Part shown: positions 8,480 to 15,469 of the stretch, piece after piece
How positions within the stretch are numbered: position 1 is the first letter of the stretch
Layout of the letters: each line of letters opens with the position of its first letter
DNA from: CAIQPS01 sp963843455
Lineage (GTDB): Bacteria > Actinomycetota > Thermoleophilia > RBG-16-64-13
DNA length: 64,000 nt
Direction of reading: 5' to 3'
Assembly: GCA_963843455.1 (NCBI GenBank)
Contig: CAWJKE010000007.1
Location: 124,001 to 188,000, forward strand
Position numbers and translations under genes: made by a program
Notes under the pieces: generated by a model
What the model saw: the letters and a program-made list of their open reading frames with translations, nothing else
Databases searched by the model: none
Told to the model about the DNA's origin: nothing

Positions 8480-9361
8480 TTGACCATGTTCGTGCAGACG
8501 CTCATCCTGGGCATCCTGGTGGGTGGGGTATACGCCCTCCTGGCCTCGGGGTTGACGGTGATCTTCGGGGTGATGCGCATAATCAACATCGCCCAGGGCG
8601 CCTTCATCATCATGGGCGGTTTCATCACCTACACGGCGTGGAAGAGGCTTGGCCTCGACCCTCTGATCGTGGTCGTCATCAGCATGGTCGCGATGTACGC
8701 GATCGGCTGGGGTATCTACTTCGTGGCCGTGCGCCCGGTCCGCCGGGCGCCGGTCACGACCTCCGTTCTCCTCACCTTCGGGCTTGCCTTCTTCCTAGAG
8801 GGCGTTATGGGCTTCATCTGGGGCAACAACTCGGTGACGGTGAGGCCGAGTTACGTCGACACCTCGCTCAACCTGGGAAAGTTCTACCTGCCCCAGAACC
8901 TTCTCTACGGCTTCATCCTCGCGGTAGTCATCATGGCCGCGCTTCAACTCATCTTCACGCGGACCTGGCTGGGCCGGTCCATCCGGGCGGCCGCCTCCAG
9001 TGAGGACGCTGCCCGCCTGGTAGGCGTGAAGATATCGGCGGTAGCGGCGGTCACCTTTGCGCTCGGCGCCGCCAGCGCGGGCGCGGGCGGCGCCATCGTC
9101 AGTCTCATGGGTCCGTTCGTGCCCGGCTCGCAGATCCTCTGGATCACCCGGCTGCTCAGCATCGTCGTGCTCGGCGGCCTGGGCAGCGTTCCCGGCGCGG
9201 TCATCGCTGCGCTCATCCTCGGCGTCGGCGAGGCCCTCATGTCCACGTACGTCTCGCCGCTGTGGTCGCCGGCGCTGTCCATCTTCCTGATCTTCTTCAT
9301 CCTCGCAGTCCGGCCTCAGGGCATTCTGGGCACCAGGCTAAGAGAAGACGTGGCCCAGTGA
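8480..9361 (+). CDS. livH: LivH-type ABC transporter permease
   Basis: The 293-residue integral membrane protein has about eight hydrophobic segments and the LivH hallmarks ASGLTVIFGVMRIINIAQGA near the N-terminus and a GGLGSVPGAVIAALILGVGE loop near the C-terminus. TTG 8480 is best placed relative to the GGGTAGGGG SD (nine bases); ATG 8486 is the alternative. Its stop overlaps the GTG of the next gene. It forms the channel with the LivM domain that follows. Confidence 0.9.
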   Translation: MTMFVQTLILGILVGGVYALLASGLTVIFGVMRIINIAQGAFIIMGGFITYTAWKRLGLDPLIVVVISMVAMYAIGWGIYFVAVRPVRRAPVTTSVLLTFGLAFFLEGVMGFIWGNNSVTVRPSYVDTSLNLGKFYLPQNLLYGFILAVVIMAALQLIFTRTWLGRSIRAAASSEDAARLVGVKISAVAAVTFALGAASAGAGGAIVSLMGPFVPGSQILWITRLLSIVVLGGLGSVPGAVIAALILGVGEALMSTYVSPLWSPALSIFLIFFILAVRPQGILGTRLREDVAQ

Positions 9362-11208
9362 GCGCCGGCACGCCCGGCCCCGCCGCGACCGGCCCCGGCG
9401 CGACCACCGCCCGCGGGCTCTCCCGCCGGGCCCTGCTACTCCCGGTAGGCGTCGTCGCCGTACTCATCGCCATCTTCCCGGTGCTCACCGGCAATCAGTA
9501 CTACCAGAACATGGTGATCATCTCGCTGGTGATCGCCGTGGGAGCCGTGGGACTGAACATCATCACCGGCTTCGCCGGCTATCCGTCGCTCGCCCAGGGC
9601 GCCTTCCTGGGGGTGGGCGCCTACACCGCGGCTATCGGCTCGGTGAAGGTGGGTGGCTCGCCCTTCTACTGGATGGTGCTGGCGGGCATCGTCGCCGGCT
9701 TCCTGGCCTTCCTTCTGGGCCTGCTCTCGCTGCGGACGCGCGGGTTCTCGTTCGCCATCATCACCGTGTCGTTTCTTTTGTTGACCAGGATCATCGTCCA
9801 GAACTGGCGGGGGCTGACCAACGGATCCAATGGGCTGACCCTCCCGCTCCCCTACTGGGACAGGGCCTACATGAACTGGCCCTTCCACTTCGCCCTGGTG
9901 GCGCTCCTGATCCTCTCCATGCTCCTAGCCTGGCGGATACGGCGCACCAAGTTCGGCGTGGGGCTCATCGCCATGCGCGAGGACGAAGACAAGGCCGGCG
10001 CCGTGGGCATCAACGCCCCCACGTACAAGCTGGTGGGCTTCGTGTGCAGCGCGGTGTTCGTCGGCATGGCCGGAGCGGTCTACGGCTATTACCTGACCTT
10101 CGTCGATCCCATCGGCATGCTCGGCCTCCTGTTCAGCGTGCAGATCATCCTGGCCGTGCTCCTGGGGGGGAAGGGCACCATCTGGGGTCCCGTGCTGGGC
10201 GCGTTCATCATCGAGCCGCTCAACGAAGTCGCGAACAACCAGTTGGGCGGGGGGAACATCCGGCTGGTGATCTTTGGAGGGGGGTTGGTGCTTGTGGTGC
10301 TTTTGCTGCCCCAAGGCATAATCCCAACGCTCAAGAAGAAGATCACCCTCTATCAAGAGCGCAAGCGTCCGGGCCTGACCGGCGCGCGTATCGAGCTATG
10401 CGAGCGGCCCGTCCCGGCCGTCCGGCCCGAGCCCTCGCCGGTCAACATCCTCGAAGTGCGGGGTCTCAACAAACGGTTCGGCGGGTTGCAGGCGGTGAAC
10501 TGCTGCTCCTTCGGCGTGCCCGAGGGATCCATCACCGGGCTCATCGGTCCCAACGGCTCGGGCAAGACCACGGTCTTCAACATCATCACCGGGATGATGA
10601 AGGCCGACTCCGGCGAGGTGTACCTGGATGGCAAGCGCATCGACGGTCTGTCGCCCTGGAACCGAGCTCATCTGGGCCTGGGGCGAACCTTCCAGATCAC
10701 GAGGCTCTTTGGGGAGATGACGGTGCTCGAGAACCTGGTGGCGCCCCTTCGCGATTTTTCCGCGGGGCAGCTCAATCGCAGGGCCATGACCGGCGAAGAG
10801 GCCGCCAAGGCGGAAGAGTTGCTGGCGCTGGTGGGTATGACCGCCTATCGCGATCGGCCCTGCTCGGCCCTCAGCTACGGCCAGCGCAAGCTGGTGGAAC
10901 TGGCCCAGGTGCTGGCACTGGAGCCCCGGGTCATCCTCCTGGACGAACCGGCGGGCGGGATCAACCCCACTCTCATCGAGCGTTTGGGAGAGCTTATCGT
11001 GGAGCTCAACGGTGCCGGCAAGACCTTCCTCATCGTCGAGCACAACATGCCGTTCGTCATGAACCTCTGCGATCCCATCCGCGTGCTTGCGCGGGGAGCG
11101 ACCATCTGTGAGGGCTCTCCCGAGTACGTGCAGCAGGACCAGTGCGTCCTGGAGGCATACCTGGGCGGCGACTACGCCGCCGAGCGGAAAGGTGACGCTG
11201 TTGCTTGA
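9358..11208 (+). CDS. LivM-LivG fusion: ABC permease joined to ATPase
   Basis: A single 616-residue chain begins at GTG 9358, overlapping livH by four bases. Residues about 25-340 are a LivM permease (GFAGYPSLAQGAFLGVGAY, a coupling EDEDKAGAVGIN loop). After a short linker, residues about 365-616 are a LivG ATPase with Walker A GPNGSGKTT, signature LSYGQ, Walker B VILLDEPAGGINP and a VEHNM switch. LivM and LivG are usually separate genes; fusion fixes their 1:1 ratio. The junction (about 10320-10440) is in frame without stop codons or an internal start with a good SD, so this looks like a real fusion. Confidence 0.9.
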   Translation: MSAGTPGPAATGPGATTARGLSRRALLLPVGVVAVLIAIFPVLTGNQYYQNMVIISLVIAVGAVGLNIITGFAGYPSLAQGAFLGVGAYTAAIGSVKVGGSPFYWMVLAGIVAGFLAFLLGLLSLRTRGFSFAIITVSFLLLTRIIVQNWRGLTNGSNGLTLPLPYWDRAYMNWPFHFALVALLILSMLLAWRIRRTKFGVGLIAMREDEDKAGAVGINAPTYKLVGFVCSAVFVGMAGAVYGYYLTFVDPIGMLGLLFSVQIILAVLLGGKGTIWGPVLGAFIIEPLNEVANNQLGGGNIRLVIFGGGLVLVVLLLPQGIIPTLKKKITLYQERKRPGLTGARIELCERPVPAVRPEPSPVNILEVRGLNKRFGGLQAVNCCSFGVPEGSITGLIGPNGSGKTTVFNIITGMMKADSGEVYLDGKRIDGLSPWNRAHLGLGRTFQITRLFGEMTVLENLVAPLRDFSAGQLNRRAMTGEEAAKAEELLALVGMTAYRDRPCSALSYGQRKLVELAQVLALEPRVILLDEPAGGINPTLIERLGELIVELNGAGKTFLIVEHNMPFVMNLCDPIRVLARGATICEGSPEYVQQDQCVLEAYLGGDYAAERKGDAVA

Positions 11209-11956
11209 GCTCGTGGATCTCACGGCCGGCTACGGCGGGGGCGCCGTGCTGCGCGGGGTCAACCTCAAGGTCGAACGAGGAACGATCGCCTGCATCGTGG
11301 GCCCCAACGGGGCCGGCAAATCGACGGTGTTCCGCGCAGTCAGCGGGCTGCTGGAGATCATGGGCGGTTCCATCCTGGTTGACGGAGAGCGAATCGACCA
11401 CCTGACGTCGGCCGAGATCACCAAGGCGGGCATCGCACAGGTCCCGCAGTCAAACGGGCTCTTCCCGACCCTCACCGTCAAAGAGAACGTCCTCATGGGC
11501 GCCTACCTCATCAGGCGTCAGCGGGCGTTGGTGAAGGAGCGCTACGAGCAGGTGGCCGCGCTGTACCCGGTGGTGCGCGAGCGCGCTCGCGACAAAGCCG
11601 GCAACTTGTCCGGCGGCCAGCGGCGCATGGTGGAGTTCGCCCGGGCGCTGATGCTCGATCCCAAGCTGGTGTTGCTCGACGAGCCGTCGGTTGGTCTCGA
11701 CCCGATCATCCTCGCCCAAGTCAAAGAGGCCATCCTGACCATGAACCAAACGGGCAAGACCGTGATACTCGTGGAGCAGAATGTCCGCTTCGGCTTCAGT
11801 GTCTCGACGGAGGGCATCGTGATGGAGAGCGGGCGGGTACTGATGCAGGCGCCGGCCAAGGAGCTGCTCGAGAACCCCGAGATGGGCCAACTGTTCTTTG
11901 GGGGCGTGGTGAAGACCCCGGCCGCCGACGACGAGGAGTTGACCGATGTGTGCTGA
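11192..11956 (+). CDS. livF: LivF-type ABC transporter ATPase
   Basis: The 254-residue ATPase has Walker A GPNGAGKST, Q-loop QSNGLFPTLTVKENVLMGAY, signature LSGGQRRMVEFARALM, Walker B LVLLDEPSVGLDP and VEQNVRF. GTG 11192 lies inside the end of the LivG domain, overlapping it by 17 bases; TTG 11201 is an alternative. It is the second ATPase of the transporter and closes the operon. Confidence 0.9.
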   Translation: MTLLLELVDLTAGYGGGAVLRGVNLKVERGTIACIVGPNGAGKSTVFRAVSGLLEIMGGSILVDGERIDHLTSAEITKAGIAQVPQSNGLFPTLTVKENVLMGAYLIRRQRALVKERYEQVAALYPVVRERARDKAGNLSGGQRRMVEFARALMLDPKLVLLDEPSVGLDPIILAQVKEAILTMNQTGKTVILVEQNVRFGFSVSTEGIVMESGRVLMQAPAKELLENPEMGQLFFGGVVKTPAADDEELTDVC

Positions 11957-11990
11957 CGAGGAGCGACCCGCACAGTATTCTTAGAAGCCG

Positions 11991-12011
11991 GCCGGTGCGG
12001 TGGCCACCGGC
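11991..12011 (+). terminator. Short hairpin after livF
   Basis: GCCGGTG / CACCGGC form a 7-bp stem with a 7-base loop between livF and the next gene. There is no T-tract, so this may attenuate or stabilise rather than terminate. Confidence 0.3.
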
Positions 12012-12048
12012 GGCGTGAGTCCCCTGACAACGAAGAGCAAGGCGGTGG

Positions 12049-12867
12049 ATGAGCATGTTCTATCCCGTGGAAATCGACATGGTGGATCCCTCCAAGATGA
12101 AGCAGGCGGTCGTGGTATTGAACCCGGCCGAGTCCAAGCGGCTGCTGGCCCAGACGGTCGCCGGCCTGCCGGAGATCCAGGACGCGTTCAGGAACGGCAG
12201 ACTCTCGGTGTCGACCTGCTCTACCAGCGCCTTCGTCCTAGAGGAGTTGACCGGCGAGAAACTGGCTCCGCACTGCTACTGCATCGGGATGGTGGCCGAC
12301 GGCATGCTCACCACCAGCGTCAAAGACGACCGGGAGGCGGCCCGCTTCTTTGTCAAAGGCGAGCGCGTGACCATGGACGCCCTGCCTTTCCTGGATCAGT
12401 TCCAGAAGGGTGACGCGGTCATCAAGGGCGCCAACGCCGTGGACCTCGACGGCAACGCCGGCGTGCTGGCCAGCAACCCGCAGGCGGGGACCGTCGGGGC
12501 CCTCCTCAGTTTCATCGCGGTGCGCGGCCTGCCCATCATCATGCCTATCGGTCTGGAAAAGCTCATCCCGTCTGTTCCCGATGCGTGTACCGGTTGGGGC
12601 CAGTTGACGCTGCACAAGAGCATGGGCGAAAAGGTGTGGCTGGTTCCCGTGGTCAGCGGTCTGGTGATCACCGAGATCCAGGCGCTCGCCATGCTCGCGG
12701 GAGTCGAGGCCCGGATGATAGCGAGCGGCGGCATAGGGGGAAGCGAAGGGGCGGTCGTCCTGCTCATCGAGGGGACCGAGAAGAACGTGGACAAGGCCTA
12801 CGAGATCGTCGAGAGCGTGAAGGGCGAGGCCCCCATCGGGGTACCTCGGCACCAGTTCTCCTGTTGA
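12049..12867 (+). CDS. Conserved-looking protein of unknown function
   Basis: I do not recognise this 272-residue soluble protein. It has no signal peptide. It reads as an alpha/beta protein with a Gly-rich segment around residues 125-165 (IKGANAVDLDGNAGVLASNP, then TVGALLSFIAVRGLPIIMPIGLEKLIPS), which may bind a phosphate- or nucleotide-containing ligand, and a second Gly-rich motif ASGGIGGSEGAVVLLIEG near residue 225. Cys residues cluster near residues 59 (TCS) and 79-81 (CYC). It is followed closely by a TetR regulator and preceded by the Liv transporter, which suggests a role in use or sensing of the imported compound. Start ATG 12049 follows AAGGCGG; ATG 12055 is possible. Confidence 0.7.
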   Translation: MSMFYPVEIDMVDPSKMKQAVVVLNPAESKRLLAQTVAGLPEIQDAFRNGRLSVSTCSTSAFVLEELTGEKLAPHCYCIGMVADGMLTTSVKDDREAARFFVKGERVTMDALPFLDQFQKGDAVIKGANAVDLDGNAGVLASNPQAGTVGALLSFIAVRGLPIIMPIGLEKLIPSVPDACTGWGQLTLHKSMGEKVWLVPVVSGLVITEIQALAMLAGVEARMIASGGIGGSEGAVVLLIEGTEKNVDKAYEIVESVKGEAPIGVPRHQFSC

Positions 12868-12877
12868 GGGGGTGAGC

Positions 12878-13516
12878 GTGGCGCGGGCTGGAAGGAGGAT
12901 CTCGGTCGCCGACAGGCGCGACAGGATAATCGAGGTCACGCTTCGTCTGGTCGCCGACGAGGGGATCGAAGGAGCCACGACCGCGAGGATCGCGGCTGCC
13001 GCCGGAGTGTCCGAAGGGACGCTCTACCGGATGTTCGGCAGCAAGAAAGGCATCCTGCTGGCCGCGGTCGACCGAGTGCACCAGAACTTCCTGCAGTCGA
13101 TGCAAGCGGCCCACAGGGAGAATCCGCTCGAGACTCTCGAGGAACTGGGCCGGCTTCACACGGAGTCGATGGTCTCCACGGGGGTGGACCACTTCATCGC
13201 CCCGCTCTTTGCTTTCATGACTGCCCCGGCCCAGATGGGACTTCGCGAGGCCATGGCGAAGGGGCAGCAGCGCATCATCGACACCTACGCCGAGATGCTC
13301 GAAGCTGGAAAGGCCAAGGGATTTGTCGCCCCTGCCGCCGATGTGCGGCAGGCGGCGTGGATGATCGCGGCAGTGCTCTGGGCCGAAGACCTCACCTCGT
13401 TGGTGGGTATGCCGGGGTTCGTCCTCGAGGGGCGATCTCGCAAGGGCCTTCAGGCCCTTCTTCGCAACCTAGGCCTTCGCAGTGGCTGCCCGGATACGAC
13501 CGAGCCAGGTGCGTGA
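12878..13516 (+). CDS. TetR/AcrR family transcriptional regulator
   Basis: The 212-residue regulator has an N-terminal helix-turn-helix: RDRIIEVTLRLVADEGIEGA, then TTARIAAAAGVSEGTLYRMFGSKKGIL, the classic TetR layout, followed by a variable all-helical ligand domain. GTG 12878 is six bases from SD GAGGGG; the GTG at 12872 is too close. It lies 10 bases after the unknown 272-residue gene and probably regulates that gene and/or the liv operon. No operator palindrome was found immediately upstream of either. Confidence 0.85.
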   Translation: MARAGRRISVADRRDRIIEVTLRLVADEGIEGATTARIAAAAGVSEGTLYRMFGSKKGILLAAVDRVHQNFLQSMQAAHRENPLETLEELGRLHTESMVSTGVDHFIAPLFAFMTAPAQMGLREAMAKGQQRIIDTYAEMLEAGKAKGFVAPAADVRQAAWMIAAVLWAEDLTSLVGMPGFVLEGRSRKGLQALLRNLGLRSGCPDTTEPGA

Positions 13517-13555
13517 GCCCCCGGCTCTACTGACCGGCCTTGTAGGTGAGCACGG

Positions 13556-14362
13556 TCACACCGAAGTCCAACTGGCCGTGTATTCCAGACCCGCGGGCGG
13601 CGCGTCGAACGCGGGTTGGTCGAGCGCCCAGCCGCCGACCAGGCCGTGTTCGCGTGACGCCAGCTCAAAATGGCACATGGCGATGCCCATATCCACACGC
13701 TGCAGATCGGCAAGCCTGAGTAGCGAGAAGACCGCGCTGCCCTTGCCGTAGCCTTTGGTCCGCTGAAGGCAAAAATGCCAGGTCTCTGCCGCCCGGATCA
13801 GCCGCCAGGGCTGCTTGTTCGAAGCCGAGGGCGCCCAGCGCACCGCCTCGAGCACCTCGGCATATCCGGCGGCGTTGGAGAGAGCGAGGACCTCTCCCGG
13901 TTTCCCGTCCCAAAAGAGCTGCTCGGGGGGGAGCCGGCGCTCGCTACCTGCCCGCTGCCTGACCCGCCCCGCTCTGCTCCCGGGCGCCGCGTATCCTAGG
14001 GCAACGACCGCGGGCACGGTCTCGCTCCGCGTGGCTCCGATCTTTCGGGCGAAAGAGCTCTTGGTGAAGCTGCCGCCGAGCCAACAGGTTCCCAGCCCCA
14101 GGTCGGTGGCGGCCAGGACCGCCTGCTCCAGTCCGTGACCGTAGTCTTCCATGTCCCGCGGACCGGGCTCCACAGCCCCCACGATGAACCCGGCGGCTCC
14201 CTTGATGAAGCCGTACGTTCCTAACCCCTTGAGAGACTTCCGGTCCTTCTCGGTGGCCGCGACGAGCGAGAACCTCACACGGCTGCCGAGGGGGCCGGGG
14301 CCAAGGGAGGCCAGGAACTCCGACAGGGTCTGCCGGTCCGCGGCGTCCAGGGGCCGGTCCAC
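13556..14362 (-). CDS. Nitroreductase family flavoprotein (TM1586-like)
   Basis: The protein has an FMN-dependent nitroreductase fold of the duplicated TM1586 type. The first half contains GTYGFIKGAAGFIVGAV and a GLGTCWLGGSFTKSSF segment; the second half contains RWAPSASNKQPWRL, the FMN-contacting motif. GTG 14362 is the first standard start, but the codons upstream, in frame to about 14416, encode IDDLVKRRYSCRTY, the conserved family N-terminus, and contain no ATG, GTG or TTG. Translation therefore probably begins at a non-standard codon such as CTG 14416, which has a GGGGGG SD seven bases away. It overlaps or abuts the HIT gene upstream and converges with the TetR gene. Confidence 0.8.
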   Translation of the reverse strand: MDRPLDAADRQTLSEFLASLGPGPLGSRVRFSLVAATEKDRKSLKGLGTYGFIKGAAGFIVGAVEPGPRDMEDYGHGLEQAVLAATDLGLGTCWLGGSFTKSSFARKIGATRSETVPAVVALGYAAPGSRAGRVRQRAGSERRLPPEQLFWDGKPGEVLALSNAAGYAEVLEAVRWAPSASNKQPWRLIRAAETWHFCLQRTKGYGKGSAVFSLLRLADLQRVDMGIAMCHFELASREHGLVGGWALDQPAFDAPPAGLEYTASWTSV

Positions 14363-14429
14363 GTAGGTGCGGCAGGAATACCTCCGCTTGACCAGATCGT
14401 CGATGGAGCTTCGCAGGATATCCCCCCGC

Positions 14430-14915
14430 TCAGTCCAGCGACCGGAACGCCGCGGTCAGCTTGTCGAACGTCTGCTCGAGCGACTCGGGGATGACCCGCA
14501 CATCGCCGATGACCGGCATGAAGTTGGTGTCGCCCACCCAGCGGGGCACCAGGTGCATATGCAGATGGTCCTTGATTCCGGCGCCGGCTGCGGCGCCAAG
14601 GTTGAAGCCCGCGTTGAGGCCATCCGGGTTGAAGCTACTCTTGAGCGCCCGAGTGGCCAACTGAGCGAGGTCCATCATCTCGTGGAGCGTCTCGGGTGGC
14701 AACGCCTCCAGATCCGCGATATGGGCGTAGGGCGCCACCATGATGTGGCCGTTGTTGTAGGGGAAGGCGTTGAGCATGACGTAGGCGAGGGTCCCCCGGT
14801 GGACGATGTACGCGGCCCGATCGTCTCCGGCGAGGGGCTTGTGGCAGAAGATGCAGCCCTCTTCCTTCTCTTTTGTCACGTATTGCAGCCGCCACGGTGC
14901 CCACAGCCGTTCCAT
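14430..14915 (-). CDS. HIT-family nucleotide hydrolase/phosphorylase
   Basis: The 161-residue protein starts MERLWAPWRLQYV and carries the histidine triad HLHMHLVPRW near residue 115, plus the GHIMVAPYAHI strand and a CIFC pair that may bind zinc. This combination matches diadenosine polyphosphate phosphorylase/hydrolase-type HIT proteins such as Rv2613c. It should act on dinucleoside polyphosphates or adenylated substrates in the cytoplasm. It is followed on the same strand by the nitroreductase, probably in one transcript. Upstream, on the same strand, TACAAT (minus strand, near 14955) could be the -10. Confidence 0.87.
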   Translation of the reverse strand: MERLWAPWRLQYVTKEKEEGCIFCHKPLAGDDRAAYIVHRGTLAYVMLNAFPYNNGHIMVAPYAHIADLEALPPETLHEMMDLAQLATRALKSSFNPDGLNAGFNLGAAAGAGIKDHLHMHLVPRWVGDTNFMPVIGDVRVIPESLEQTFDKLTAAFRSLD

Positions 14916-15000
14916 GCACTCTCCTCTTCAGCAGCCTGTTAGACCGTGCCCGGATTGTACCGCCCTGGAGGCGCATTATGGGCGCAGGGCGCGTGGTAGA

Positions 15001-15012
15001 GACCGTACGGTC
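15001..15012. promoter_or_regulatory. Perfect 12-bp palindrome, candidate operator
   Basis: GACCGTACGGTC is a perfect palindrome 86 bases upstream of the HIT gene start. Its form resembles TetR-family operators. Which regulator would bind it is unknown; the TetR gene at 12878 is the nearest candidate. Confidence 0.4.
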
Positions 15013-15317
15013 GGCTGGCCCGCTTGGACGCGCGCCACCCCTCTTGCCTATACCTCCAGCGACTGCGTGAGCGAGATGGCCTACATCGCTACGACGGACC
15101 TGGAAAGCCTCGCCCCCTACCGCGCGCTGCTTGGTCGCGCGAGGTCTGTTCAAATCCAGTAGCGCCCACTTATCATGAACCAGAGCCCCATCCTGGTCGG
15201 TTTGCATGGTACGCACTGGACAAGGCAGGCAATGTCTGGTGCCTGGGCGGAGCCACTGCTACCCCGCCGCGTCAGCCAGAGCCACCGCACCGGTTCGACG
15301 ACGGTCATCTCTCCGGA

Positions 15318-15341
15318 CCCCCTCGCGGGGGCCTTTCCTTT
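15318..15341 (+). terminator. Intrinsic-terminator-like hairpin
   Basis: CCCCC-TCGC-GGGGG is followed by CCTTTCCTTT, a compact GC stem with a pyrimidine/T-rich tail on the plus strand. No annotated gene ends here on this strand. Confidence 0.45.
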
Positions 15342-15392
15342 GCGCCCCGGAGTTCATATTATGGTTAGACAGTAGCCTTCACCCGGTCTGCG

Positions 15393-15457
15393 CTGATGAC
15401 TGACCTGAGGGAAAGGCGCCAAAGCAGTCCGGCTGGTGCGTCGGACGGCAGGATCAG
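15393..15457 (+). promoter_or_regulatory. Structured 5' leader of the DUF1906 hydrolase
   Basis: CTGAT (15393-15397) pairs with ATCAG (15453-15457) and encloses GTCCG/CGGAC (15427-15431 with 15442-15446). An alternative internal stem GCGCC/GGTGC is mutually exclusive with it. The purine-rich AGGGAAA and CAAAGC segments between stems look like ligand-loop sequence. This is close to the start codon (13 bases) and could control translation. I cannot assign a riboswitch class. Confidence 0.35.
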
Positions 15458-15469
15458 AGAAGAGATGAT

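Larger units (their letters stand above)
14916..15469. other. Long intergenic region between divergent HIT and DUF1906 genes
   Basis: No protein gene is convincing in this 554-base stretch. It holds a 12-bp perfect palindrome (15001-15012), a GC-rich hairpin with pyrimidine-rich tail (15318-15341) and a folded leader ahead of the hydrolase (15393-15457). The hairpin has no coding gene in front of it on the plus strand, so a small untranslated transcript ending there is possible. Confidence 0.5.

Noticed and set aside
14978..15169. Possible tRNA or intron-split tRNA (TGGGCGC and GCGCCCA 7-bp arms, a TGGTAGAG-like D loop and GTTCAAATCC)
   Set aside because: The T-stem and D-stem do not pair, the arms are about 190 bases apart, and no coherent cloverleaf or group I intron signature can be drawn.
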